From positions 12,830 to 76,829 of the forward strand of contig NZ_DDOV01000031.1 of NCBI RefSeq assembly GCF_002341865.1: DNA of 64,000 nt, in the 5' to 3' direction. This document shows positions 1-9,782 of this stretch, piece by piece. A program made the translations under genes and the position numbers. Each line of letters starts with the position of its first letter. Position 1 is the stretch's first letter. A model generated the notes under the pieces. That model ran no database searches, was not told the origin of the DNA, and saw nothing but the letters and a program-made list of their open reading frames with translations. The stretch comes from Clostridium sp. UBA2485. Lineage in GTDB: Bacteria > Bacillota > Clostridia > Clostridiales > Clostridiaceae.

Positions 1-34
1 GACACGTGGGAGAATAACTTGGAGAGATAAGTAA
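1..34 (+). CDS. infA: Translation initiation factor IF-1, C-terminal end (partial)
   Basis: Positions 2-31 read TRGRITWRDK followed by TAA at 32-34. GRITWR is the conserved carboxy terminus of bacterial IF-1, the small S1-fold factor that binds the 30S A site during initiation. Only the last ten codons are in the window. The position directly before rpmJ, with a 15-base gap holding an AGGAGG ribosome binding site, is the standard Firmicute order. The call rests on a very short match plus context. Confidence 0.85.
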   Translation, partial: TRGRITWRDK

Positions 35-37
35 TAA

Positions 38-163
<126 letters not shown>

Positions 164-212
164 TAAATAGCTAGTTAGAGTATTTAATGTACTTAGGAGG
201 TGCAAGTTGTAG

Positions 213-581
213 ATGGCAAGAATAGCAGGTGTTGACCTACCAAGAGAAAAAAGAGTTGAGATAGGTCTAACTTATATATTTGGTATAGGATTACCAAAAT
301 CACACGAAATACTTGAAGCTACGTCAGTTAATCCAGACACAAGAGTTAAAGATTTAACTGAGGAAGAAGTTAATGCTTTAAGAGAGTATATAAACAAGAA
401 TATATTAGTTGAAGGTGACTTAAGAAGAAGAGTTGCTCTTGATATAAAAAGATTAATGGAAATCGGATCTTACAGAGGAATAAGACATAGAAGAGGACTT
501 CCAGTAAGAGGACAAAAGACAAAAACAAACGCTAGAACAAGAAAAGGTCCTAAAAAGACAATAGCGGGCAAAAAGAAATAG
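213..581 (+). CDS. rpsM: 30S ribosomal protein S13
   Basis: A 122-residue protein beginning [21 protein letters not shown], the universal S13 amino terminus. It has the helix-two-turn-helix region ([11 protein letters not shown]) and the basic tail ([19 protein letters not shown]) that reaches the decoding region. S13 sits in the small-subunit head and contacts L5/L31 (bridge B1) and P-site tRNA. An AGGAGG site lies 14 bases upstream of the ATG, separated by GTGCAAGTTGTAG. First gene of the S13-S11-S4-alpha-L17 group. Confidence 0.98.
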   Translation: MARIAGVDLPREKRVEIGLTYIFGIGLPKSHEILEATSVNPDTRVKDLTEEEVNALREYINKNILVEGDLRRRVALDIKRLMEIGSYRGIRHRRGLPVRGQKTKTNARTRKGPKKTIAGKKK

Positions 582-596
582 TAAGGAGGGAATATA

Positions 597-989
597 ATGG
601 CTCAAAAAGTTAAAAGAAGTAGAAGAAGAAAAGAAAGAAAAAATGTTGAGCATGGTGCAGCACATATTAAATCTACTTTCAACAATTCCATCGTTACGCT
701 TACTGATGCAGCTGGAAACGCATTGTCATGGGCTAGTGCAGGTGGATTAGGATTTAGAGGATCAAGAAAGAGCACACCATTCGCAGCTCAAATGGCAGCT
801 GAAACTGCAGCTAAAGCAGCAATGGAACATGGATTAAAAAGTGTTGAAGTTTACGTTAAAGGACCAGGAGCAGGAAGAGAAGCGGCTATAAGATCTTTAC
901 AAGCTGCTGGATTAGAGGTTACTTTAATAAAAGACGTAACTCCAATTCCACATAACGGATGTAGACCACCAAAAAGAAGAAGAGTTTAG
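597..989 (+). CDS. rpsK: 30S ribosomal protein S11
   Basis: A 130-residue protein with the S11 signatures [15 protein letters not shown] and the carboxy-terminal [19 protein letters not shown]11 lines the platform next to the E-site mRNA path and S7. The amino terminus ([16 protein letters not shown]) is basic, as usual for Firmicutes. AAGGAGGG lies 9 bases upstream of the ATG. It follows rpsM by 15 bases and precedes rpsD by 19, so the three are co-transcribed. Confidence 0.98.
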   Translation: MAQKVKRSRRRKERKNVEHGAAHIKSTFNNSIVTLTDAAGNALSWASAGGLGFRGSRKSTPFAAQMAAETAAKAAMEHGLKSVEVYVKGPGAGREAAIRSLQAAGLEVTLIKDVTPIPHNGCRPPKRRRV

Positions 990-1008
990 TAAACAGGAGG
1001 TGTAATTA

Positions 1009-1629
1009 ATGGCAAGATATACTGGAGCTACTTGCAAACTGTGCAGAAGAGAAGGTTTAAAACTTAACCTTAAAGGTGACAGATGCTTCACAGAGAAATG
1101 TGCTTTCGCTAGAAGAAGCTATGCACCAGGACAACACGGACAAAGCAGAAAAAAAATATCAAACTACGGATTACAATTAAGAGAAAAGCAAAAAGCGAAA
1201 AGATTATATGGAGTTCTTGAAAAACAATTTAGACTATATTATGATAAAGCTGAAAAACAAAGAGGTATAACAGGTGAAAATCTATTAAGATACCTTGAGT
1301 TAAGACTTGATAATGTAGTATATAGATTAGGATACGGAAATTCAAGAGCTGAAGCGAGACAATTAGTTAATCATGGACACTTTTTAGTGAATGGAAAAAA
1401 AGTTGACATCGCATCATACAGTGTTTCATTAAACGATGTAATATCAGTATCTGAAAAGAGCAGAGCTACTGAGAAATTCAAAGTGTTCAATGAGAATCCA
1501 AAAACTTTACCTAACTGGTTAGAGGCTAACCAAGCTGCTTTCGAAGGAAAGGTTCTATCTTTACCAGCTAGAGAAGATATAGATGTTCCTGTTAACGAAA
1601 CATTAATCGTCGAGTTATACAGCAAATAG
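1009..1629 (+). CDS. rpsD: 30S ribosomal protein S4
   Basis: A 206-residue S4. The first 31 residues carry a zinc knuckle (Cys9, Cys12, Cys26, Cys31), marking the C+ form of B. subtilis type. An S4 RNA-binding domain follows ([28 protein letters not shown]). S4 nucleates 30S assembly on 16S rRNA and in many bacteria also represses its own operon. In clostridia it sits inside the alpha operon between rpsK and rpoA, as here. No unusual feature seen. Confidence 0.98.
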   Translation: MARYTGATCKLCRREGLKLNLKGDRCFTEKCAFARRSYAPGQHGQSRKKISNYGLQLREKQKAKRLYGVLEKQFRLYYDKAEKQRGITGENLLRYLELRLDNVVYRLGYGNSRAEARQLVNHGHFLVNGKKVDIASYSVSLNDVISVSEKSRATEKFKVFNENPKTLPNWLEANQAAFEGKVLSLPAREDIDVPVNETLIVELYSK

Positions 1630-1695
1630 TCAATAATTTAAATCAGTTGCCCTCAAAATAGAACACCCATTTAATAAAGAAGGAGGGTTATATAT

Positions 1696-2643
1696 ATGTT
1701 AGAAATAGAAAAGCCAAAAATAGAATGTGTAGAAACCGCTGAAAATGGTACATATGGAAAGTTTGTCATTGAACCATTAGAAAGAGGTTATGGAATAACT
1801 TTAGGTAATGCTTTAAGAAGAATTCTTCTTTCTTCATTACCTGGAGTTGCTGCAAATTCAATTAAAATAGAAGGTGTACTTCATGAATTTTCAACAATAA
1901 ATGGAGTAAAAGAAGATGTGTCAGAGTTAATTCTAAACATAAAAGGATTAGCTTTAAAAATGACAGGGGAAGGTTCTAGAACAGTATACATTGACGCTGA
2001 AGGACCAGGTGAGGTAACAGGCGCTGATATTAGAACTGATGGAGATGTAGAAGTTATTAACAAGGATATTCATATTGCTACTTTAGATGAAAATGCTAAG
2101 TTATTTATGGAAATCAATGTTAGCAAGGGAAGAGGTTATGTTTCTCAAAATAAAAACAAAACTGAAGATAAACCTATAGCTACTATACCTGTAGACTCAA
2201 TATATACTCCTGTTAAGAGAGTTAACTATACAGTTGAAAACACAAGAGTAGGCCAAATTACTGATTATGATAAGTTGACTATTGAAATTTGGACTAATGG
2301 AACAATTAGACCTGATGAAGCAATAGGATTATCAGCTAAAATTCTTATCGAGCACTTTAAGCTATTTATGACATTAACGGATCATGCGGATAATGTTGAA
2401 ATAATGGTTGAAAAAGAAGAAGATAAAAAAGAAAAAGTATTAGAAATGACAATAGAAGAGCTTGATTTATCTGTTAGAAGCTTCAACTGCTTAAAAAGAG
2501 CAGGTATAAATACTGTTCAAGAATTAACAGAGAGATCTATGGATGACATGATGAAAGTTAGAAACTTAGGAAAGAAATCTCTCGAAGAGGTTGAACAAAA
2601 ACTTGAAGCCTTGGATTTATCATTTAAACCAAGCGAAGAGTAA
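1696..2643 (+). CDS. rpoA: DNA-directed RNA polymerase subunit alpha
   Basis: A 315-residue alpha subunit of normal length. The amino-terminal assembly domain carries [25 protein letters not shown] (residues about 27-51), the dimerisation and beta-contact region. A charged flexible linker at about 238-250 leads to the carboxy-terminal domain with its helix-hairpin-helix ([27 protein letters not shown]), which binds UP elements and activators. An AAGGAGGG site precedes the ATG. It lies 12 bases before rplQ in the same operon. Confidence 0.98.
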   Translation: MLEIEKPKIECVETAENGTYGKFVIEPLERGYGITLGNALRRILLSSLPGVAANSIKIEGVLHEFSTINGVKEDVSELILNIKGLALKMTGEGSRTVYIDAEGPGEVTGADIRTDGDVEVINKDIHIATLDENAKLFMEINVSKGRGYVSQNKNKTEDKPIATIPVDSIYTPVKRVNYTVENTRVGQITDYDKLTIEIWTNGTIRPDEAIGLSAKILIEHFKLFMTLTDHADNVEIMVEKEEDKKEKVLEMTIEELDLSVRSFNCLKRAGINTVQELTERSMDDMMKVRNLGKKSLEEVEQKLEALDLSFKPSEE

Positions 2644-2655
2644 GGAGGTATAGAC

Positions 2656-2997
2656 ATGGCACAACAACGTAAGTTAGGACGTCCAACTGATCAAAGAATG
2701 GCAATGCTTAGAAATCTTGTGACTAGTTTCTTAAAGTACGGAAAGATTGAAACTACTGAAACTAGAGCTAAAGAAACTAAGAGACTAGCTGAAAAAATGA
2801 TCACTCTTGCTAAAAGAGGAGACTTACATGCTAGAAGACAAGTTCTTGCATTTGTGACTGAAGAAGAAGTTGTTAAAAATTTATTTGATAATGTAGCTCC
2901 AAAGTATGCTGAAAGAAATGGTGGATATACTAGAATAATGAAAGTAGGTCCAAGAAGAGGCGACGGAGCAGAAGTTGTTATATTAGAATTAGTATAA
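2656..2997 (+). CDS. rplQ: 50S ribosomal protein L17
   Basis: A 113-residue short-form L17, starting [29 protein letters not shown] and ending [23 protein letters not shown]. Both ends are strongly conserved in Firmicutes. L17 sits near the peptide exit tunnel. It is the last gene of the ribosomal/alpha block. A terminator-like hairpin follows at 3007-3042. Confidence 0.98.
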   Translation: MAQQRKLGRPTDQRMAMLRNLVTSFLKYGKIETTETRAKETKRLAEKMITLAKRGDLHARRQVLAFVTEEEVVKNLFDNVAPKYAERNGGYTRIMKVGPRRGDGAEVVILELV

Positions 2998-3006
2998 TAT
3001 ATTCCA

Positions 3007-3042
3007 GGGGATTAAGTATGCCTAGCTTAGTCCCCATTTTAT
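3007..3042 (+). terminator. Terminator or attenuator after rplQ
   Basis: GGGGATTAAG (3007-3016) pairs with CTTAGTCCCC (3026-3035), a 10-bp stem with one G-U pair and a 9-base loop, followed by ATTTTATTAT. The interrupted T tract suggests partial termination, which would set a lower level for the downstream ecfA genes. Read-through is inferred, not shown. Confidence 0.6.
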
Positions 3043-3085
3043 TATAGATATTGAGTATTTTTGATATTACATGGAGGGATGAGAA

Positions 3086-3988
3086 ATGGAAAAAAATAAA
3101 AATTTCGTGGCAGAGAACCCTCAAGCTTTAGATAAAATTGATGATAAAAAAATCGAAATACACAGTGAAAATTTAGTTTTTAAATATGATAATAATGGAA
3201 GTAATGACGTAAAAGTAGCTATTGATTCTGTTAATATTGACATCAACAAAGGAGATTTTGTTGTTATTTTAGGTCATAATGGTTCAGGAAAATCTACTTT
3301 TGCTAAGCATATAAATGCATTACTTATACCTACAGAAGGTAAGTTATATGTAGGTGGATTGGATACGACAGTAGAGGAAAATGTATGGAATATAAGAAAT
3401 AAAGCAGGTATGGTATTCCAAAATCCAGATAATCAAATAGTTGCAACTATAGTGGAAGAAGATGTAGCTTTTGGACCAGAGAATTTAGGAGTTGAACCTG
3501 AAGAAATAAGAAGAAGAGTTGATGATTCTTTAAAAAGAGTTAATATGTATGAGTATAAAAAACATGGACCACATCTACTATCTGGTGGACAAAAACAAAG
3601 AGTGGCTATAGCGGGTATTTTGGCAATGATGCCAGAATGTATAGTTCTTGATGAACCTACAGCAATGTTAGATCCTTCTGGTAGAAAAGAAGTTATAAAG
3701 ACCGTTAGAGATTTAAATAAAGAATATGGGATAACTATAGTACTTATAACACACTATATGGAAGAAGCAGTAGAAGCAGACAAAATATATGTTATGGATT
3801 CTGGAAAAATTGTTATTGAAGGAACTCCTAGAGAGGTATTTAAAGAAGTAGAAACAATGAAAAAACTTGGTTTAGATGTACCTCAAATGACAGAACTTGC
3901 TTATGAGCTTAAGAAAAATGGTGTTGATATAAGTGAAGATATATTAACTATAGATGAGATGGTGAATGCATTATGTCAATTAAAATAG
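3086..3988 (+). CDS. ecfA1: ECF transporter ATPase subunit A1
   Basis: A 300-residue ABC ATPase of the energy-coupling factor (group II) vitamin transporters. Walker [10 protein letters not shown] (about 77-85), Q-loop at VFQNPDNQ, signature [14 protein letters not shown] and Walker [16 protein letters not shown] are all intact, with switch His in LITHYMEE. A 25-residue charged amino-terminal extension precedes the domain. With ecfA2 and ecfT it forms the shared motor that pairs with separate S-components such as RibU, none of which lies in the window. Its 3' end overlaps ecfA2 by 16 bases. Confidence 0.95.
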   Translation: MEKNKNFVAENPQALDKIDDKKIEIHSENLVFKYDNNGSNDVKVAIDSVNIDINKGDFVVILGHNGSGKSTFAKHINALLIPTEGKLYVGGLDTTVEENVWNIRNKAGMVFQNPDNQIVATIVEEDVAFGPENLGVEPEEIRRRVDDSLKRVNMYEYKKHGPHLLSGGQKQRVAIAGILAMMPECIVLDEPTAMLDPSGRKEVIKTVRDLNKEYGITIVLITHYMEEAVEADKIYVMDSGKIVIEGTPREVFKEVETMKKLGLDVPQMTELAYELKKNGVDISEDILTIDEMVNALCQLK

Positions 3989-4827
3989 AAAATTTAACTC
4001 ATATATATATGCCGAAGTCACCTTTTGAAAAAACAGCGCTAGACAATGTGTCTGTCGAGATAAAAGATGGTGAGTTTGTGGCTCTAATAGGTCATACAGG
4101 TTCAGGAAAATCGACTTTGATTCAACATATTAATGGATTATTAAAGCCTTCTTCAGGAAAGATAATAGTAGATGATATAGATATTACTGCTCATGGAGTA
4201 AAGCTTAGTGATATAAGAAAAAGAGTAGGGTTAGTGTTTCAATATGCTGAGTATCAATTATTTGAAGAAACTATAGAAAAGGATATTGCTTTTGGACCTC
4301 GTAACTTAGGATTAAATGAAGAGGAAATTACTTCTAGAGTAAAGAGAGCAATGAATATAGTTGGATTAGACTATGAAACTTATAAAGATAAATCACCTTT
4401 TGAGTTAAGTGGAGGTCAAAAAAGGAGAGTAGCTATAGCAGGAGTTGTAGCTATGGAACCTAAGGTTCTTATATTAGATGAGCCTACCGCTGGGTTAGAT
4501 CCGAAGGGAAGAGATGAGATACTTGGTAAGATAGAATTATTACATAGAGAATATAATATGACTATAATTTTAGTTTCTCATAGTATGGAAGATGTAGCAA
4601 AAGTAGCAAATAGAATATTAGTTATGGAAGATGGAAAATGTATTTTAGACGGTCCTCCAGATTTAATATTTAGAGAAGTAGAAACTTTAGAGAGAGTTGG
4701 CCTTGCAGTACCACAAGTTACTTATTTAATCAGAGAACTTAGGAAAAAAGGCTTTGATATATCAGAAGACATATTTACCTTAAAACAAGCTACTACTGAA
4801 ATACTAAGAGTTCTAAAGAGTTCATAA
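3973..4827 (+). CDS. ecfA2: ECF transporter ATPase subunit A2
   Basis: A 284-residue second ECF ATPase with Walker [11 protein letters not shown]-loop [13 protein letters not shown], signature [14 protein letters not shown] and Walker [16 protein letters not shown]. The carboxy-terminal extension (after about residue 220) is the ECF-type dimerisation and regulatory segment, also present in the first ATPase. Its ATG lies inside the end of ecfA1, so translation is probably coupled. It acts at the inner face of the membrane as a heterodimer with EcfA1. Confidence 0.95.
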   Translation: MSIKIENLTHIYMPKSPFEKTALDNVSVEIKDGEFVALIGHTGSGKSTLIQHINGLLKPSSGKIIVDDIDITAHGVKLSDIRKRVGLVFQYAEYQLFEETIEKDIAFGPRNLGLNEEEITSRVKRAMNIVGLDYETYKDKSPFELSGGQKRRVAIAGVVAMEPKVLILDEPTAGLDPKGRDEILGKIELLHREYNMTIILVSHSMEDVAKVANRILVMEDGKCILDGPPDLIFREVETLERVGLAVPQVTYLIRELRKKGFDISEDIFTLKQATTEILRVLKSS

Positions 4828-4875
4828 TATATTGTGTAAAAGTGTAATTTTCTTTTACCCATTGGAGGAGTTAAT

Positions 4876-5679
4876 ATGATTAAAGATATTACAATAGGAC
4901 AGTATGTTCCTGGTGACTCTTTTATACATAAGCTTGATCCTAGAGTTAAAATATTAATATCACTATTCTTTATAATAGATTTATTTTTAGTTAATAGCTT
5001 TATAGGGTATTTAGTGGTATTTCTATTTCTAATATTAATTATTTTTATATCTAAAGTTCCTTTTAGATATATTTATAAAGGGTTAAAGCCAATATTTATA
5101 TTGATGTTAATTACAGCAGTATTCAATTTATTCTTTACTAGAGGAGAAGTTCCGTTATGGGAGTGGGGTTTTATAAAGATATATAAGGAAGGTATTATAT
5201 TAGCCATATTTATGATATTAAGATTAACTTTCTTGATTGCAGGTACATCTTTATTAACTTTAACTACTTCACCAATAGAACTTACTGATGGTATAGAAAA
5301 GTTACTTAATCCTTTTAGAAAAATAGGGGTTCCAGCCCACGAATTAGCTATGATGATGACAATAGCACTTAGATTTATACCTACGCTTATGGATGAGACA
5401 GATAAAATTATGAAAGCACAAATGGCTAGAGGTGCAGATTTTGAAAGTGGTAATCTATTAAGCCGAGCAAAGAATCTAATCCCGTTGCTAGTTCCACTGT
5501 TTATAAGCTCTTTTAGAAGGGCAGAAGAATTAGCTATGGCAATGGAGGCAAGATGTTATAGAGGTGGCGAAGGAAGAACTAGAATGAAGGTATTAAAGCT
5601 AACAAATAAGGATACTGTAGCATTTATAGGCTTTGGTGTATATACATCATTAATTTTATTACTTAGAATTTATTTATAA
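4876..5679 (+). CDS. ecfT: ECF transporter transmembrane subunit T
   Basis: A 267-residue membrane protein with about five or six hydrophobic segments (residues about 25-60, 70-90, 105-128 and 245-267). It carries the two arginine-containing coupling motifs expected in EcfT, MARGADFESG (about 183-192) and AMEARCYRGG (about 222-231), whose helices touch the two ATPases. A GGAGG site lies 8 bases upstream of the ATG. It completes the EcfA1-A2-T module and is followed after 12 bases by truA, a common Firmicute arrangement. Confidence 0.95.
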   Translation: MIKDITIGQYVPGDSFIHKLDPRVKILISLFFIIDLFLVNSFIGYLVVFLFLILIIFISKVPFRYIYKGLKPIFILMLITAVFNLFFTRGEVPLWEWGFIKIYKEGIILAIFMILRLTFLIAGTSLLTLTTSPIELTDGIEKLLNPFRKIGVPAHELAMMMTIALRFIPTLMDETDKIMKAQMARGADFESGNLLSRAKNLIPLLVPLFISSFRRAEELAMAMEARCYRGGEGRTRMKVLKLTNKDTVAFIGFGVYTSLILLLRIYL

Positions 5680-5691
5680 AGGTGTTAGACT

Positions 5692-6426
5692 ATGAAAAAT
5701 ATAAAATTGATAGTAGAGTATGATGGTACCAATTATTCTGGATGGCAAAAACAAAATAATAATATTACGGTACAAGGTACTTTAGAAGAAATCCTTAGTG
5801 AATTAACTAAGGAGAAAATTGAAATTATAGGTTGTAGCAGGACAGACAGTAAGGTTCATTCAAGAAAATATGTATGTAATTTTCACACTAATAGTACTAT
5901 ACCAAGCCATAAGTTTAGAGAGGCTTTAAACATAAAGCTTCCTTGTGATATAGCCATATTAGAATCTTCAGAAGTACCACTAAACTTTCATGCAAGATAT
6001 GACTGTATAGGGAAAAAGTATAGCTATACTATACTTGAAAGATCTGTTAAAGCAACTATTGATAGAAATTTTACATATCAATGTAAATATGATCTAGATG
6101 TAGCAAAAATGCAGGAAGCTACTAAACATTTTATAGGTACTCATGATTTTTCAGCTTTTAGGAATAATGGAAGTTCTGTGAAAACATCTACTAGAAATAT
6201 AACAGAGCTTAAAGTAGAAAAACTAGGAAATTATATAAAAATATATGCTTCAGCAGATGGATTTTTATATAATATGGTAAGAATAATAGTAGGTACATTA
6301 GTTGATGTAGGTACTAATAAAATAAAGCCAGAAACTATTATAGATATTATAAATTCTAAAGACAGGTCAGAAGCAGGAAAAACTGCACCACCACAAGGTT
6401 TATGCCTAGAAGAAGTCTATTATTAA
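5692..6426 (+). CDS. truA: tRNA pseudouridine(38-40) synthase TruA
   Basis: A 244-residue member of the TruA family, which converts uridines 38-40 of the anticodon arm to pseudouridine. The start IKLIVEYDGTNYSGWQKQ and the motif CSRTDSKVHS hold the family landmarks; Asp52 is the predicted catalytic aspartate. The usual consensus there is GRTDAGVHA, so the local sequence is somewhat divergent. FHARYDCIGKKYSY and FLYNMVRIIVGTLVDVG are typical of the second half. It closes the ecfA1-ecfA2-ecfT-truA run. Confidence 0.93.
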   Translation: MKNIKLIVEYDGTNYSGWQKQNNNITVQGTLEEILSELTKEKIEIIGCSRTDSKVHSRKYVCNFHTNSTIPSHKFREALNIKLPCDIAILESSEVPLNFHARYDCIGKKYSYTILERSVKATIDRNFTYQCKYDLDVAKMQEATKHFIGTHDFSAFRNNGSSVKTSTRNITELKVEKLGNYIKIYASADGFLYNMVRIIVGTLVDVGTNKIKPETIIDIINSKDRSEAGKTAPPQGLCLEEVYY

Positions 6427-6485
6427 TTAGTTATATTTTAACATAAAAAATATATGTTTTTATTATGTAATAATATTTTAAATAA

Positions 6486-6514
6486 TTGACACGCGTGGCA
6501 AATTGTATTATAAT
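6486..6514 (+). promoter_or_regulatory. Near-perfect sigma-A promoter of rplM-rpsI
   Basis: TTGACA at 6486-6491 and TATAAT at 6509-6514 with a 17-base spacer match the housekeeping consensus exactly. Transcription should start near 6521, just upstream of the L13-type leader hairpin. This separates rplM-rpsI from truA as a strong independent unit. Confidence 0.9.
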
Positions 6515-6542
6515 ATCTATGTTTGTATAGTAAAATTGTGTA

Positions 6543-6600
6543 TAAGATCCACTAGCCCCGGATCTTTAGCATAGAATTCGGACTGTTAAAAATTCAGGGA
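6543..6600 (+). ncRNA. L13-type ribosomal protein leader RNA
   Basis: The leader between the promoter and rplM folds a short hairpin, AGATCC (6545-6550) with GGATCT (6560-6565), followed by a conserved-looking AGAATTCGGACTG segment before the ribosome binding site. Position, size and organisation fit the Firmicute L13 leader family, which lets free L13 repress rplM-rpsI. The assignment is from context and gross structure; a covariance-model search would settle it. Confidence 0.6.
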
Positions 6601-6610
6601 GGGAAAAGAA

Positions 6611-7048
6611 ATGAAATCATACTTAGCAAAACCAAATGAAGTTCAAAAAAAATGGTATGTAGTTGATGTTGCAGGAATGCCATTAGGAAGAGCTGCTAGC
6701 CAAATAGCTTCTATATTAAGAGGAAAAAATAAACCACAATTTACACCACATGTTGATACTGGAGACTATGTAATAGTTGTAAATGCGGATAAAATCGTTT
6801 TAACTGGAAAAAAATTAGATCAAAAAATGTTAAGACACCACTCATTATATCCAGGTGGACTAAAAGAAACTCCATACAGAGAAGCTTTAGCTAAAAAGCC
6901 AGAGTTTGTATTTGAAGAAGCTGTAAGAAGAATGCTTCCAAATGGAGTATTAGGAAGAAAAATGCTTAAAAAATTAACTGTATACAGAGGACCAGAGCAT
7001 AAGAATCATGCTCAAAACCCAGAAGTATTAGAGTTAAGATACAAATAA
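6611..7048 (+). CDS. rplM: 50S ribosomal protein L13
   Basis: A 145-residue L13 with the family landmarks [27 protein letters not shown] and [14 protein letters not shown], plus [30 protein letters not shown] near the end. L13 is an early assembly protein of the 50S subunit. AGGGAGGG lies 8 bases upstream of the ATG. It is co-transcribed with rpsI, 26 bases downstream. Confidence 0.98.
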   Translation: MKSYLAKPNEVQKKWYVVDVAGMPLGRAASQIASILRGKNKPQFTPHVDTGDYVIVVNADKIVLTGKKLDQKMLRHHSLYPGGLKETPYREALAKKPEFVFEEAVRRMLPNGVLGRKMLKKLTVYRGPEHKNHAQNPEVLELRYK

Positions 7049-7074
7049 GCTAGTAGTTGGAGGGAGGAAGAAAA

Positions 7075-7467
7075 ATGGCAAAAGTTCAATATTTTGGAAC
7101 AGGAAGAAGAAAGAAATCAGTTGCTAGAGTTAGACTTGTACCAGGAGAAGGTAAAGTTATCATAAATAAAAGAGATATAGAAAATTATTTTGGATTAGAA
7201 ACATTAAGATTTATAGTTAATCAACCATTAGCATTAACTGGAACAAAAGAAAAATTCGACGTTTTAGTTAACGTACACGGTGGTGGATATACAGGTCAAG
7301 CTGGTGCTATAAGACACGGAGTATCAAGAGCACTATTAAAAGCTGATGAAAATTTAAGACCAGAATTAAAGAAAGCTGGTTTCTTAACAAGAGATCCAAG
7401 AATGAAAGAAAGAAAGAAATACGGTCTTAAAAAAGCAAGAAGAGCTTCTCAGTTCTCAAAAAGATAG
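7075..7467 (+). CDS. rpsI: 30S ribosomal protein S9
   Basis: A 130-residue S9 beginning [21 protein letters not shown] and ending with the basic tail [17 protein letters not shown], whose last arginine contacts P-site tRNA. The frame is open back to a TTG at 7057. The ATG at 7075 is preferred because GGAGGGAGGAAG lies just upstream and MAKVQY is the normal terminus. It ends the rplM transcript; a strong terminator follows. Confidence 0.97.
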   Translation: MAKVQYFGTGRRKKSVARVRLVPGEGKVIINKRDIENYFGLETLRFIVNQPLALTGTKEKFDVLVNVHGGGYTGQAGAIRHGVSRALLKADENLRPELKKAGFLTRDPRMKERKKYGLKKARRASQFSKR

Positions 7468-7536
7468 TATTTCGGATTTATTTACGTATTTATACCAAGG
7501 TTATTCAAGTGTTAATCTTTGGAATACATATGTGAG

Positions 7537-7570
7537 ATGCATATACTCAGTAGAGTATATGCATTTTTTT
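7537..7570 (+). terminator. Rho-independent terminator after rpsI
   Basis: A perfect 12-bp stem, ATGCATATACTC (7537-7548) with GAGTATATGCAT (7553-7564), a 4-base loop, then six or more T. It ends the rplM-rpsI unit. Confidence 0.9.
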
Positions 7571-7688
7571 GTGTAAATTTTCTAGTAGTGGATAGAATAA
7601 ATTATATAATTAATGAAGCTTATTATTAATATAATAGATTATCCCCATATTTAATTATATTTTAAAATTTCACGAAAGCTAAAGATTA

Positions 7689-7705
7689 TGTTATGTTTAT
7701 GTTAA
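7689..7705 (-). promoter_or_regulatory. Possible PhoP box upstream of the Na/Pi cotransporter
   Basis: On the minus strand TTAACA (complement of 7700-7705) and ATAACA (complement of 7689-7694) are spaced 11 bases apart, the phase seen in Firmicute PhoP binding sites. They lie about 90 bases upstream of a phosphate transporter gene. The match is short in AT-rich sequence, so this is a suggestion only. The rest of 7571-7792 shows no gene. Confidence 0.25.
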
Positions 7706-7792
7706 ATTTGCAAATTACGTATTAACAGTACCGAAGATATATTGTATCATTTAAATGGAATTTTACTGAGCAAATTTTTTTGGAGGTAATGT

Positions 7793-9427
7793 ATGGAAGT
7801 ATTTATTACAGTGATTAATTTATTTGGAGGACTTGGTTTATTTCTCTACGGAATGAAAATGATGGGTGATGGGCTTGAAAATGCTGCCGGAGATAAACTA
7901 AAAGGAATATTTGATAGGATAACATCAAACCCAGTAAAAGGAGTATTAACAGGAGCAATAGTTACAGCAATTATACAAAGTAGTAGTGCTACTACAGTTA
8001 TGATTGTAGGATTTGTTAATGCAGGACTTATGAACTTATATCAAGCAACTGCAGTTATAATGGGTGCCAATATAGGTACAACAATTACTGCACAACTTAT
8101 AAGTTTTCAATTTGATGCACTTGCACCAATATTTTTAGCCATAGGTGCAATGATAGTATTATTTACTAAAAGAAAAAATACTAAACAAATTGGTAATATT
8201 ATATTAGGATTTGGTATATTATTTTTAGGATTAGAATTGATGAAGAATTCAATGTCTCCATTAGCAGACTCACCATTTTTTTCTGAGCTAATAATAAAAC
8301 TTCAAGGTAAGACAATATTAGGAGTTTTATTAGGAGTAGTAATGACAGCAGTAATACAGAGCTCTTCTGCATCAACAGGAATATTAGTTGCATTAGCGTC
8401 AACTGGTGCATTGCCACTTAATGTTGCAGTACCTATACTATTTGGTAATAATATAGGAACTTGTGTTACAGCACTGATTTCAAGTATAGGAACGTCTAAA
8501 ACAGCTAAGAAAGCAGCACTAATTCACTTATTATTTAACGTTATAGGAACATTAATATTCATACCATTAATTGGTCAGTTAACCGGCATAGTTCAAGGTA
8601 TAACACCAGGTATGGGAGCAGAAGCTGTTAAAAGACAAATAGCAAACGCACATAGTATATTTAATATAATTAATACTTTAATATTAATGCCATGTATTAA
8701 ATTATTAGTATATATAGTAAACAGAATAATCCCAGGAGAAGATGAAAAAGAAGCAATGGGAGTACAATACATAGATGAAAGATTACTAGAAACTCCGGTT
8801 ATTGCCTTAGGACAAACTACAAATGAATTAGTAAGAATGGCAAACAAGGCAAAAGACAATTTAGAATTAGCTATGGATGCCTTTAACAATAATAATGAAG
8901 AATCTCTTAATAAAGTTTATGGGAATGAAAAATTGATAAATATTTTAGAGGATGATATAACTAGATTTTTAGTTAAACTTTCAAATACAGAAATTGGTGA
9001 AGAGCAAAAAAATATTGTGGCAGCAATGTTTCATGTGGTAAATGATATTGAGCGTATAGGAGATCACGCTGAAAATATTGCAGATTTAGCTAGTGAAAAA
9101 ATGGCAAAACATATAGTATTTTCAGAAGAGGCAAGTAAAGAACTTTTATCAATGTTCAATTACACAGTAAGTGCATTGGAAATGAGTATAGATTGCTTTA
9201 AACATTATAATAAAGAAAAAGCTCGCACAGTAAGAGGAGTAGAAGATAGAATAGATAGCTTAGAAAAAGAGTTAAGAGCATCACATATTAGAAGACTTAA
9301 TACAGGAATATGTAATGCTACAGTAGGTGCTATATTCTTAGATGTTATAAGTAATTTTGAGAGAATAGGTGACCATGCTGTAAATGTAGCTGAAATAGTT
9401 TCAGAAACACCATATAAATTAAATTAA
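7793..9427 (+). CDS. Na+/phosphate cotransporter (NptA/PNaS family) with PhoU-like tail
   Basis: A 544-residue membrane protein. The first about 310 residues form two inverted Na/Pi cotransporter repeats, each with the signature QSSSA (62-66 and 189-193) followed by hydrophobic segments. From about 340 the protein is soluble and helical with two PhoU-type motifs (NDIERIGDHAENIADLA and SNFERIGDHAVNVAEIV). It should import inorganic phosphate with sodium. The PhoU-like tail is thought to sense or gate. A GGAGG site lies 7 bases upstream of the ATG. A terminator follows. Confidence 0.93.
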   Translation: MEVFITVINLFGGLGLFLYGMKMMGDGLENAAGDKLKGIFDRITSNPVKGVLTGAIVTAIIQSSSATTVMIVGFVNAGLMNLYQATAVIMGANIGTTITAQLISFQFDALAPIFLAIGAMIVLFTKRKNTKQIGNIILGFGILFLGLELMKNSMSPLADSPFFSELIIKLQGKTILGVLLGVVMTAVIQSSSASTGILVALASTGALPLNVAVPILFGNNIGTCVTALISSIGTSKTAKKAALIHLLFNVIGTLIFIPLIGQLTGIVQGITPGMGAEAVKRQIANAHSIFNIINTLILMPCIKLLVYIVNRIIPGEDEKEAMGVQYIDERLLETPVIALGQTTNELVRMANKAKDNLELAMDAFNNNNEESLNKVYGNEKLINILEDDITRFLVKLSNTEIGEEQKNIVAAMFHVVNDIERIGDHAENIADLASEKMAKHIVFSEEASKELLSMFNYTVSALEMSIDCFKHYNKEKARTVRGVEDRIDSLEKELRASHIRRLNTGICNATVGAIFLDVISNFERIGDHAVNVAEIVSETPYKLN

Positions 9428-9440
9428 AATATATAAAATA

Positions 9441-9493
9441 AACTAGTAAGTATGCGAAAAAACAAATAAGTATACTGACTAGTTATTTTTTTG
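9441..9493 (+). terminator. Terminator after the Na/Pi cotransporter gene
   Basis: AACTAGT (9441-9447) pairs with ACTAGTT (9478-9484) and the inner AGTAT with ATACT, then ATTTTTTT. A second hairpin lies at 9519-9551 (AAAATTCCTTGTAAT with ATTACAAGGGATTTT, one mismatch). Confidence 0.75.
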
Positions 9494-9657
9494 AATATAT
9501 ATTATAATTGTACATTTTAAAATTCCTTGTAATAAAATTACAAGGGATTTTATTAGTTATATAAAATAAGAAACTAATAAAAGATTTTGAAGGTAGTTCA
9601 TAAAAAAGCAGGAGAGTGAAGAGATATTCAAATGTAAGTTAATATATCAGTAATATA

Positions 9658-9745
9658 ATGTTATGAATGAAAAATTAAGAATGAAAGATTAAGAATTATA
9701 GTTGGAATTAATTCTTAATGAATTAATTTCTTAAACTGAAATATT
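9658..9745. repeat. Dispersed intergenic repeat A, copy 1
   Basis: The stretch starting GAATGAAAAATTAAGAATG and continuing AAGAATTATAGTTGGAATTAATTCTTAATG matches the intergenic family also seen at about 35.2, 50.2, 52.4, 59.1 and 62.9 kb. AATTAATTCTT...AATTAATTTCTT gives a weak fold. No protein is encoded. The gap 9428-9919 otherwise holds the two hairpins above and a short MITE copy. Confidence 0.6.
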
Positions 9746-9782
9746 GTATACTTTTTAGAGTTTAATGTGTCTAATTAGTATA

